DNA of 64,000 bases from Hemibagrus wyckioides (lineage: Eukaryota; Chordata; Actinopteri; Siluriformes; Bagridae). The stretch spans positions 29,053,876 through 29,117,875 of the forward strand of contig NC_080717.1 in NCBI RefSeq assembly GCF_019097595.1, written 5' to 3'. The notes under the pieces are model-generated. The model did no database searches, was not told the DNA's origin, and saw only the letters and a program-made list of their open reading frames with translations. This document shows positions 49,380 through 59,746 of this stretch, piece after piece (the first letter of the stretch is position 1; the number at the start of each line of letters is the position of its first letter). The position numbers and the translations under genes are program-made.

Positions 49380-49975
49380 TGTAGATCTTTTAGCCATCCA
49401 CACAATGTATTGATACGTGGCACAATTACTCGTTCATCTACACATGTGCTTTATCTCATCCGTTGTCCATGTGGTCTCACTGTTGGAAAAACCTCTAGAT
49501 CATTACGTACTCACCTTAGTGAACATGGGGGTAATATTAGGACGGGTGTTGAACCCAGCCCTATAGCGTCTCATTTTAGACAAATGTGCCACAATGTTAG
49601 TGACTTACAATATATTAGCATATATAGATTTTGAGAAGAAACTTTTATAACGGGAATGTTTTTGGATTTATACTTTAAATACGTTGTCACCTTTTGGATT
49701 GAACAAAGAATTCAATATTAAGCCTTTCTTATAAGATTATATTTCTTCATCTGCTTTTAGTATTGTTTGATAATTTGAGGAGCGTTTATTGATTTGTATT
49801 GACTTGTATGTTTATTGGAGTTTAAGTGTGTTTATCCCTCTTTCTCTCTCTCTCTCTCTCTCTCTCTTTCTTAGTTAGTTATTTAGAGTTGTACCTCGGC
49901 TCACTTGATTTGTGCCTGATGAAGACCTGATGGTGGAAACGTTGCAATAAATACTTATATGGAGCAGTATTAGTG
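49380..49975 (+). mobile_element. Penelope-like retroelement remnant (GIY-YIG domain and 3' end)
   Basis: The frame to 49632 reads STHVLYLIRCPCGLTVGKTS, RSLRTHLSEHGGNI and SPIASHFRQMCHN. This is the C-terminal GIY-YIG endonuclease pattern (C-P-C-G-L, VGKT-R, EH) of Penelope-like elements; the Y before VGKT is missing. The 3' region contains CTGATGA (49916-49922) and GAAAC (49936-49940), the two core boxes of hammerhead ribozymes known from this class, then AATAAA. A CT run lies at 49843-49867. Confidence 0.65.
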
Positions 49976-50397
49976 TGTGGACATTATGTTTGTGTTCACG
50001 GGGGGAAAACTGTCTCATAAACGAAGAGCAAACACTGAAACAGAAGATAAGGTGAACTTTTTGGAAGCACTGCTAGAGGGCTCTATTGGGTCAATGTAGC
50101 TGTTGCGACTCAGACATCTTGAACTTGTTCAGGTCTAATTTGTTGGAACATTTGGATCTAGCTGATTGTTTTGGACTACACTGTCATTCAGAGGAACCGT
50201 ATTATTTATTCAGCCCTGTTTTCATACAGATACCATTTCAGATGATAGAAATGCTGTATGGGGTAGTAAAAGAAATAAGATGGAAAATAAAATACCTATT
50301 CTGAAAATTTCTCCAGAGCAAAGATCATATAGACCAAATGACAAGTTCAACACTTAGCTGACATCCTTAATGTTATTTTTATTACCATGATGTTCAG

Positions 50398-50486
50398 ATC
50401 TACATGTCTGACATGGTCAGGGAGCAGGAGCGCCTCAGCAGATCATTCAATAAAAGTGGAGACAATCAAAATATATCTATATCCAG
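50398..50486 (+). CDS. Candidate exon A of an unidentified gene
   Basis: An 89-nt block between GATGTTCAG and GTGAGC. One open frame reads IYMSDMVREQERLSRSFNKS, then GDNQNISIS, and ends in phase 2. A second frame (STCLTWSGSRS...) is open too and ends in phase 1, the phase exon B would need. I do not recognise the protein. Strand is supported only by the splice-site consensus. Confidence 0.4.
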
Positions 50487-51435
50487 GTGAGCTGTTTTTG
50501 AGTGTATGTGTGTGTGTGTGTGTGTGTGCTGCACTTTTGTAAAAGAATAGCTCCAGACAATGAAGGTCAGTAACAGTAAAAGCTATTTATATTATATTAA
50601 CAATAAGCTTTTAGTGGAGGTGAGGTAATTAATAAAAATAATAATTATGATATCTATGGAAGTGCCCCATGCACACACATTCACACACACTCACTCACAA
50701 GCACATATTATTATGATGTTTAGCTTCAAGTCTCCTGTGACTAGCATCTGATCTGTGCTACGAGGATTCTCCTGCGTTTCTACCAAGATAACTGTGGTTT
50801 GAAGGGGGGGTTCACATTTAGGGCCCATCCTTTTTTCTGTCAAAAAGATTTCAAAAAGATTTCTTTATTGTTTAATAGTGGCCAATCATCAAGACCTGAG
50901 AGAATCATTTTATAAAGTCAAAAATGTTTACCATGAATGTTTTGTGTGTGAATAAAATTAAAATAATGTGAGACTCGATATCCACTGTTACACAAACTTT
51001 TATTTTAAACTAACCACTGTAGCTGAAAATGTAAAATTAATCACTTGTTCCACAGGAGGACGTTTATCAGAGACACATCCACCAAACCGCAGGGGTTTAG
51101 AATAGAAAAAGCAGAAAGCTTTATGAACTGTGTGTGTGTGTGTGTGTGTGTGTTACAGCACTATTTTATAATATCAATTTCAGATAGGCAGCAGCTACAT
51201 TAATATGTACTACATTAATATGAAAATGTTGATCATTACTTTAATAATTTATGCAGGGGAGATTCTAAGATTTTTATTTAGGGTGGGGGGGGGTGTCAGC
51301 CCCCAGTGAGGGTATAATAGTAAAAAAAAAAAAAAATAAATAAAATAAAATAAAGGTTTGACTAACAGGGTGGGATGGTAAACATATTGCAGTGTTCCAC
51401 TGTACTCACACACACTCACACACATACACACACAC

Positions 51436-51469
<34 letters not shown>

Positions 51470-52029
51470 ACACACACACACACTCCTCTGATCCTCGCTC
51501 TGCGACGACACGGTCTGCACATTGAAGAATGCGCTGAAAGATGGGGAGGAGGCCGAAGTCGATCACAGATTTGTGTAGAGTTTATGGAGAATCGCAGAAT
51601 TTTTAGAGGGGCTGAGTAGAAATGTTAGAATGTTAAAGCCCCCCTAAAAATGGCCTAGCGACGCCCATGCTTTTATGCATAAACATGAGTTTGCTTGTCA
51701 TCCATTGCTGAGAGAAAATGTGAGGTTTAAAGTGAACTTGTCTTTATGGTACACAGAATGTTCTAATCTACATTAAATAGCTAACAGTCTGAAGTTACCT
51801 ACAACAGTGTATATTAATGTTAGCTCAGTCACTGTTAGGTTAACATCAACAGGTGTAGACAGAAAATATGATAATCCTGACCTGAGCTAATTTACTGAAT
51901 CAAACAACTCACATCTCCTTTCTTTCTTATCATCCATGAGGACATTAAAGTCATCTGTTACTGCTTCTGGAGTTTCATTGCTAACTGTGCCGCAACCACC
52001 ATACCTGTTCATTACACCTGTTTATTAAT

Positions 52030-52280
52030 GAAATGAAATGAAACAGCCTTTATTTGTCACATACACATTACAGCACAGTGAAATTCTTTCTTCGCATATC
52101 CCATCCTTGGAGGTTGGGGTCAGAGCGCAGGGTCAGCCATGATACAGCGCCCCTGGAGCAGAGAGGGTTAAGGGCCTTGCTCAAGGGCCCAACAGTGGCA
52201 ACTTGGCAGTGCTGGGGCTTGAACCCCTGAGCTTCCAGTCAACGACCCAGAGCCTTAACCACTTGAGCCACCACTGCCCC
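52030..52280 (-). repeat. SINE-like interspersed repeat next to a satellite
   Basis: Same family as 28085-28315 (CCTTTATTTGTCACATACAC, CCTTGCTCAAGGGCCCAACA, TTGAGCCACCACTGCCCC). The 13-bp array begins immediately at its end. Confidence 0.8.
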
Positions 52281-53658
52281 ACCTGTTCATTATACCTGTT
52301 CATTATACCTGTTCATTATACCTGTTCATTATACCTGTTCATTACACCTGTCCATTATACCTGTTCATTATACCAGTCCATTACACCTGTTCATTATACC
52401 TGTCCATTATACCTGTTCATTATACCAGTCCATTATACCTGTTCATTATACCTGTTCATTACACCTGTTCATTATACCTGTCCATTATACCTGTCCATTA
52501 TACCTGTCCATTATACCTGTTCATTATACCAGTCCATTATACCTGTTCATTATACCTGTTCATTACACCTGTTCATTATACCTGTCCATTATACCTGTCC
52601 ATTATACCTGTTCATTACACCTGTTCATTATACCTGTTCATTATACCAGTCCATTACACCTGTTCATTACACCTGTCCATTATACCTGTCCATTATACCT
52701 GTTCATTATACCTGTTCATTATACCTGTTCATTACACCTGTCCATTATACCTGTTCATTATACCAGTCCATTATACCTGTTCATTATACCTGTTCATTAC
52801 ACCTGTTCATTATACCTGTCCATTATACCTGTTCATTACACCTGTTCATTATACCTGTCCATTATACCTGTTCATTATACCAGTCCATTATACCTGTTCA
52901 TTATACCTGTTCATTACACCTGTTCATTATACCTGTCCATTATACCTGTTCATTACACCTGTTCATTATACCTGTTCATTATACCAGTCCATTACACCTG
53001 TTCATTACACCTGTCCATTATACCTGTCCATTACACCTGTTCATTATACCTGTTCATTACACCTGTTCATTATACCTGTCCATTATACCTGTTCATTACA
53101 CCTGTTCATTATACCTGTTCATTATACCAGTCCATTACACCTGTTCATTACACCTGTCCATTATACCTGTCCATTACACCTGTTCATTATACCTGTTCAT
53201 TACACCTGTCCATTATACCTGTTCATTACACCTGTTCATTACACCTGTTCATTATACCTGTTCATTACACCTGTCCATTATACCTGTTCATTACACCTGT
53301 CCATTATACCTGTCCATTACACCTGTTCATTATACCTGTTCATTATACTTGTTCATTACACCTGTTCATTATACCTGTTCATTATACCTGTTCATTATAC
53401 CTGTCCATTACACCTGTTCATTACACCTGTTCATTACACCTGTCCATTACACCTGTCCATTATACCTGTTCATTACACCTGTCCATTATACCTGTCCATT
53501 ATACCTGTTCATTATACCTGTTCATTACACCTGTCCATTATACCTGTTCATTACACCTGTCCATTATACCTGTCCATTATACCTGTTCATTATACCTGTC
53601 CATTATATCTGTTTATTACACCTGTCCATTATACCTGTTCATTACACCTGTTCATTAT
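52281..53658 (+). repeat. 13-bp satellite array, about 106 units
   Basis: The unit is ACCTGTTCATTAT. Variation is mostly at three sites (TTCATT/TCCATT, ATACC/ACACC, CTGT/CAGT). Thirteen codons per three units keep one frame open for about 1.4 kb, which is not a gene. Confidence 0.98.
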
Positions 53659-54292
53659 TAAATATATATTTGAATATTAAATATAATGAGTGAATGTTTC
53701 TGAGGTATGAGAGACAACTGTTTTGAAAAACACAATGCTGAGATTTGTCCCACGTTTTCATAAATATTTATTGAGATAAAGGTCTATATTTGTGATGAGT
53801 TACCTGTAGCTGACAACAAACACGTTTTCAATGTGTTCAAGTAACAATGGCACTATGTTAGCTAGCTTTGCTAACAAGTTAGCTAACATCAGGCTAACTC
53901 TAATTCTGAGGTGTAAAGTTTATCTAAACCTGACTATCTCACTCATATTAGCTCTTTAAACACCCTAGTCCTGATCCTGTCCATCTTTTCTGTTAGAATC
54001 TCCTCCACTTATCTAGAAAGGCTTTCCACTAGATTTAGGAGAGTGTCTGTGGGGATTTAGCAGAAACATTTTTAGCCATAAACATTTCCAGTGTGGTCTT
54101 CTTTATTTTTTTCCCCAGTGAAGGTGGAAACTCTAGTAGAACATGACAAGTAGTAAAATGAATAATGTGGAAATGTCTTTCAATTAGAAAAGACTGAATT
54201 TTCACTGCACTACAATTCCATAATGCAACCTGGCGGGGTTTTTTTTCTTTTTTTTGCTCTGATTGACATGCATGTATATGATTTACTTACAG

Positions 54293-54356
54293 ATGAACAC
54301 AACATACACATACCACTCCAGTTAAACCAGTCAGGCCTGGAGTCAGTGCTACAGAG
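54293..54356 (+). CDS. Candidate exon B of an unidentified gene
   Basis: A 64-nt block between TTACTTACAG and GTATGT. Only one frame is open, reading EHNIHIPLQLNQSGLESVLQ, and it requires a phase-1 donor before it. It does not join exon C in frame with the obvious acceptor at 54590, but would with AG at 54593-54594. It could be an optional or non-functional exon. Confidence 0.3.
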
Positions 54357-54590
54357 GTATGTACACTTTATCCTGTTAAGAAAACAGCCATGATCCTATC
54401 ACAGTCTGAAGAAATCTTTTACCAAATATGATTAAAGTCTGCTTTTTTACAGCTACTTTTAAAATAGTGTTGTCCCCCAGGTAGTCCAGGAGCCCCAAGT
54501 GACTGCTTATACAGCTTATAGCAGGTTACTAAACAAACACATCATTCATCCTTCCATACTTTCTGTCTAATGTGTTCTCCTCCCTCACAG

Positions 54591-54699
54591 GAAGATCAGT
54601 GCTCTCTGCCCCCAGTGGTGAAAGCTACCACAGGACACCGTCCACAGGCGTGTCCAATTCTGAAAGCTGCGTCTATGGCTTCATCAAAAGCTCTAGCTG
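54591..54699 (+). CDS. Candidate exon C of an unidentified gene
   Basis: A 109-nt block between TCCCTCACAG and GTATGT. The frame RSVLSAPSGESYHRTPSTGV, then SNSESCVYGFIKSSSW, ends in phase 2 and runs into exon D as W-SHWMTEYKEHFG. No family match is recalled. Confidence 0.45.
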
Positions 54700-55427
54700 G
54701 TATGTAAATAGTAATAAACAGATGAGTCACTTTAACACAGATATTAGGTTGTTGTGAATAGTAATGAATCTGGTGTAATGCTCTTATACTACGCTAAGGA
54801 AATTCACTGATTCTTTACTCCTGTGATAAATAATTTAAAGGGAATATATTTCCATATCTTTCAAATCCCAGTGAAGTCTTTACTTTTTGAATGAAGTCAA
54901 AAAGAACCTTATTCTTGGCTTATTTTGCCATTCTGGGCAATTTTATCATCCTGATCTCAGGTTCAGGGCCAAACAACAAAGTGTTACTCACATATTTTGT
55001 TCATATCTATTAAATAATAATTCCAGATTGTAACACTATAAAATTTAAATAGAGAAACACTTACACAAGACACTGGAAGCTGGCTAGATATATGTGTTCT
55101 TGTATTATATGGCACAGCAATTCCTTAGACTTTATTTTACTGGACAGTCCAATCACACTTGTGTTTCTAGTACGTTATGGGTGTTGAGTAATGGTTGTTT
55201 TCTTGAAGGACGTGTGTTTTGGCGAGCCCATCAGGAGACTCTGCAGGGTACACAGATTCATCAGCCTGACATGAACATAAAATCATAATTCATAAAAACA
55301 ATAACCGAGTCATCTTTAACTTCTTATAATAATTTTACCTCTAAACAAGTTTAGCTTATTTGTACACCTTAAGCCCAGAGAAACGTTCTCAAACTCTCTC
55401 TCTCTCTCTCTCTCATTACTGTGGCAG

Positions 55428-55561
55428 GTCTCATTGGATGACCGAATACAAGGAACACTTTGGTTTCCCACAACTTGGCCACAAACTTGCAGGACAATCC
55501 TGAGGCTCGGTTTGCAGACAAGCACAGGCACACCGAATACCATTCCACCTACGGTCGCAAG
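55428..55561 (+). pseudogene. Candidate exon D, apparently frameshifted
   Basis: Bounded by TGTGGCAG and GTAGTA. The first half continues exon C as SHWMTEYKEHFGF and then hits TGA. The second half is protein-like in a different frame, NLQDNPEARFADKHRHTEYH followed by STYGRK, up to the donor. A single extra base near 55461-55470 (TTTGGTTTCCC) would explain this. Two TEY-x(3)-F/Y-G motifs resemble those in microtubule-associated proteins such as the MAP6, SAXO or MDM1 types, but that is only a motif resemblance. It could be a pseudogene or an assembly error in a homopolymer. Confidence 0.4.
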
Positions 55562-55639
55562 GTAGTAAACAACTCTATGCTAATTGTAAAAGTGCAGATA
55601 CAATAGTTTCTCACAGTGATCTATTTAGGTCATTTACAG

Positions 55640-55990
55640 TTAGATTCAAGATTCAAGATTCAAGAAGCTTTTATTGTCATATCAACCACATACAGCTGGC
55701 GCAGTACATAGTGAAATGAAACAACGTTTCTCCAGGACCTGGTGCTACAGAAACATACAACAACAAGTTCAATACAAAACAACAAACAACACCACAGAGC
55801 TAGGACAGAAGTTTGTCTTAGCCACGTAAAGTGCACAGTGTGCAGCTAGGTGCTAACAGACCATAGACAAGACAGTGCAAAAGACAATAAATACAATAAA
55901 GACAACACAAAAGAACACAGGACACTTAGCGCTGAAAAGAAATAAAAGAACGTGTACTGGAATGTAAGTGAAATAAAATAGATAAAGTGA
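55640..55990 (-). repeat. Interspersed repeat, inverse of the 995-1243 family
   Basis: It starts with a triplicated ATTCAAG, then AAGCTTTTATTGTCATATC and ACGTTTCTCCAGGACC-TGGTGCTACAGAAAC. It is longer than the first copy. Confidence 0.7.
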
Positions 55991-56005
55991 AATGATGGGG
56001 GTTAA

Positions 56006-56250
56006 CCCAAGATGGCCACTCCGGAACCAAAATGGTGCTTTCTTTTTGTTTTAGCGCTAAATTTAAAGTGCATGGACGCCAAAGACAGTGGTGTTCATGT
56101 ATACGACCGCCAGACGATATTACGGTACAGAAATCATGCAGTTACTAACTTGCATGATGAACTACTCTGCAAACTTCGCGAACTCGGCTTGCTGCGAAGT
56201 CCAGGCCTTCAGTCCTCGGCGTCGCCTGATGCCGGTGGCCGGATTTAGAT
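56006..56250 (+). mobile_element. Probable LINE ORF2 5' fragment
   Basis: It reads [17 protein letters not shown], then [19 protein letters not shown]. This resembles the segment before the endonuclease domain of fish CR1/L2/Rex1-type LINEs (YDRQTLL...LRELGLLR). Truncated after about 75 codons. Confidence 0.45.
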
Positions 56251-57119
56251 TTAGGATTTAGATTTAGATTTTTTGGTGGCCAGATTTAGAGAATCTGGCC
56301 TTCAGACCTTCTTATCTAGAGCAACGTCCTGCCAGTACAAGTAGATCAGAGACTAAAACTGATATCAAACTAAATCTCTCTTAAAGAGAAGATAAGAACG
56401 TATACAAGACACGTTTATTAACCTATTTTCTTTTGCACATTTATCCACACAACTAGATTACAACTAGAACTGACTTCAGCACTTCTGTCTAGTGTCGACT
56501 CTCCCTGTTCTTACCACAATACTTGTTTTTCCTCCCAGTATAACATTGCAGTGTATTGGGTCAAATGGTATACCTTACCTTATTATTATATGAACCTGTA
56601 GTCTGAATGTAGTCCGCACCGCCCAGTTCAATGTTACTCTGTTCCAGGAGCACCGTGGAACAGTGTAAAACGTATCACAATACACAGCATTAGTACAGTG
56701 CCATAGTAAATACATATATATATATATATTATATATCTTAAAACATTAAATTGTCATTGGAGCTTCAAAAACAGTTATTTTTATATTTTTATTCTTATCC
56801 CCAGATGTAAAATATTTATAGATATTATAGAGAAGGTTCTGCTTGATTATTCCATCTCCTCTTCACCAGTGCTGGTCTTCAGACACTTTACCTTTGTGTA
56901 AATGATTAAAAAAAAAAAAAAAAAGATAATAATGTTTCCTCATTGTAGACTTTTACAATCAGGACTAACAATACACCACAGTACAACAATACACCACAAC
57001 ACATCACTGACCGATTAACGTCAGAACGTCGCCAGTCGTAAACATACCTGTACCTGTACACTGCACACCTTACACTGCGTATATACACCACATTCATGCT
57101 GCTACACACATTACACTGG

Positions 57120-57365
57120 GACACACTGTGCAATATTACTGATTATACTGTGTATCTCATACCATTGTTACTGTACATACTGTACAATAATTGCAACATA
57201 TATTCTTTTATATATATATATATTTATAAAAGAATATATATATTTTTTTTTTTACTGTACTTATCAGTGTTTTTTACAACTGCAATGTCTGGAGCTGCAC
57301 TAAACAATTTCACTCACTTCTACACTTGTGTTGTAAATGATGTGACAATAAAGACACTAGAATAA
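57120..57365 (+). repeat. LINE-like 3' tail repeat
   Basis: CACTGTGCAATATTACTG, GCAATGTCTGGAGCTGCAC and GTGACAATAAAGACAC end in an AATAAA-type tail typical of fish LINE/SINE 3' ends. A second inverted 3'-tail repeat (AAGATAAGATAGAACGTTAT) follows at 57370-57440. Confidence 0.5.
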
Positions 57366-57479
57366 TCAAGCATTAAGATAAGATAGAACGTTATTAATCC
57401 CCAAGGGTTTTTCTTTTGCCAGAGGCTGCTTCAGATTACAAGAAAAATAAATAGAAATGAAAAATAAATAAAATAATCT

Positions 57480-59200
57480 ATATATACAAATGTATTCAAA
57501 AGTACAAAATGTATTATAGAAATGAAATATTCTCTTTATATACAAACTGTATTCAAAGTACAAAAAACCCAGACTTCACATCAGCGATGGTTAGAACAGT
57601 TTTCCAACAGCTTTTAACTCTTTAAGTAATTCCATTGTCCACAACATGAACATTTAATCAGACATGATGCATTACAATTACTATAAATTGCAAAATCTGT
57701 CAATGTCTGTTGGTTACTGAATAATTCTCCCATTATCATTTCTGTAGTGTGAAAACACTTCTTTCGAGTGTCTCCAAAACACACATTTTTTATATTTACT
57801 TCATACCAATAAAGATGCCTTAATAAAAGGTGAAATGATTATGTACAATGAAGGAATATAAAGGACTGGCAGGGCCAAAATAATCAATATCGAGCAGATG
57901 TAGACCTGAGCAATAGATTAGCGAATCATTGATCTTTAACTCATTTCACATTTGCACACAAAACAACTCTTTTCTTTTGAACAACAAAAATGGTAAACAT
58001 TTTTAACCCTTGAATTGTGAATGAGAGAAAGTACATCCATGTATCTCACACTTGAATTCAGGGATCTTTCCTAATCACATTTTCCATCTGTTACTTTGTC
58101 AGATGAACCATTTTAATGCTCTTTATTTCAGATAGAGTGGATATGATCGGTCTACATCCATCTGGTAAAAATGTAGATGTTTGCCACATGAAAAAAATGA
58201 CAAAAAAAAAAAGAATCTACAGAAATACATTGAAAGAATAAATAAAAAACAACCGTACCTGCAGGATCACAACATAAGTATTCAGCTTTTTCTGTTTGGA
58301 GCTGCTTACTCTGTGGAGGTGTGAATACAACTGCAAATATTTCAGACATCACATCAAGAGATCCAGGCTATCTGCAGAGAAGTGTAATGTCCCAGACTAC
58401 TTAAAACAGTGCTCCGGTAAAAGCAAATCTATGAAGTACAGCTTTATGTTTATGTACATTTCAGTTACATTGTGTTGCAAATAAACTTTGATTTCCATGA
58501 AGTGATGTGTTCCTGATCTTTTACAAAACACAAGAGCAATAAATTTAACGGGTCACTTTCAGAAAGTTTTTATCCAAAGTCACAATAGTAAAACCTGAGA
58601 GGTGATAAACTGGGAATTTCACAAGACACACACTTGCATTACTGACACTTCAAAAGACATTTCTTTCTTAGTTTCAGAGATATACAGACAGGAATATAGT
58701 TTAAAGAAGCGTGAACATGCTAATGCTCTTGTGGATGAATTAACAGGCATTCCTAGTCACACCAGCATAAAGCTTTTAGAGAAAGGGGGACTAAAGCATG
58801 TTTGTTGCTGTTTTGTCCACATACATTTGGTTGTATAGTGTAGGCTACTTATGAATAACTGCTAACATTTTAGTCACAGGAAAAGTTTATTTAGTGTGAA
58901 AACTAATTAAAAACAGTTGAAGTCTAAGTAATAAAACCACCAAAAGCACGATCATTACCACTTTAGTGTCCTGTACTGATATTATATTCTGACTCTGAAT
59001 GTTCTTATACTGTGTGTGTTTTCAGTTTTCAACCTTCTATATTATTTTATTTCAATAATAATGGTATTGTTCAATATCTCCCACTGCACACATACAGCTC
59101 TCTCCTGTAGAATAATAATTTAACTGTAAACAAAAGCACATGCACATGACAAGACACTTGAAATTTATTTGTCTTGTGACATTTTTAAGCATGCTCGGGT
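57480..59200. other. No confident gene; two weak exon-like blocks
   Basis: 58346-58415 (HHIKRSRLSAEKCNVPDYLK, after ATTTCAG) and 58673-58800 (EIYRQEYSLKKREHANALV, then DELTGIPSHTSIKLLEKGG, after TTCTTAG) look mildly protein-like. Their phases do not join each other or candidate exon D, so they are not called. Confidence 0.3.
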
Positions 59201-59204
59201 TTAA

Positions 59205-59340
59205 AGCGTTAACGCATGCGTGCTAAATATCAGCGCTACGTAAAGCGGCGCATGCGCGTTGTGGGTCGGCTGAAGGACGCGATTGGGGAACAGCACCATG
59301 TGTTTAGACTCATAATAAACGGATTAAACCTCAGCATCGT
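59205..59340 (+). promoter_or_regulatory. CpG-rich FAM185A promoter with NRF1-type palindrome
   Basis: A locally CpG-rich segment in AT-rich surroundings. GCGCATGCGC at 59248-59257 is a perfect NRF1 consensus palindrome, a related CGCATGCG lies at 59213-59220, and an inverted CCAAT (ATTGG) is at 59282-59286. These lie 80-155 bp before ATG 59368. NRF1 sites are common at genes for mitochondrial proteins, consistent with the presequence-like N-terminus. Confidence 0.6.
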
Positions 59341-59367
59341 GCTGCTGTGCTAAAACACCGGGCTATA

Positions 59368-59746
59368 ATGAGACACGGGTTGTTCTACGGAATTATCCGT
59401 TTAAAATATCCGCGAGAATGTTTAAGACACTCTTCTTTTCGGCTTTCTCGGTCTTTTTCGGACGCCGCTAACGAGCCATTGAAACGGTGGACTTTTACAG
59501 TCAGCCCTTTTATTAAAATTAGTTGCCATGTGCACTGCAGTGTCTCAGTACAGCCCCTGGACGCACACGCATTTCCGGGAGCAGATCAGGTGTTTGTTGC
59601 TGTACACGGGCGCAGCGCTGATGACGTCACCGCACTGGACACCGTTCAGGTGCACTATGATGATCAGAGCAAGGAGCTACAAGTCATCAGCCACGAGACC
59701 ATCACTACTGACCTGTCTATAGACCTCACAGCTCCTGTAAAAAGTG
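59368..59746 (+). CDS. fam185a: FAM185A exon 1
   Basis: From ATG 59368 (no earlier in-frame ATG was seen in the CpG-rich leader) through DLSIDLTAPVKS, ending in phase 1. The donor is GTGTGT inside a GT/GC repeat (59747-59782), a weak site. Position 59746 is chosen because it restores APVKSDLCVVSCGNGSV, comparable to human APLKFDLDI. Confidence 0.85.

Noticed and set aside
52281..53658. CRISPR-like array
   Set aside because: Units are contiguous 13-mers with no unique spacers, in a vertebrate genome.
52203..53693. A 496-codon open frame
   Set aside because: It is the translation of the 13-bp satellite (39-bp triple unit), starting in a SINE; there is no domain, and all variation is satellite-like.
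58602..58838. 78-codon frame with EIYRQEYSLKKREHANALV as a terminal exon
   Set aside because: The acceptor is plausible, but the phase does not match candidate exon D and no family was recognised, so it was left as a note only.
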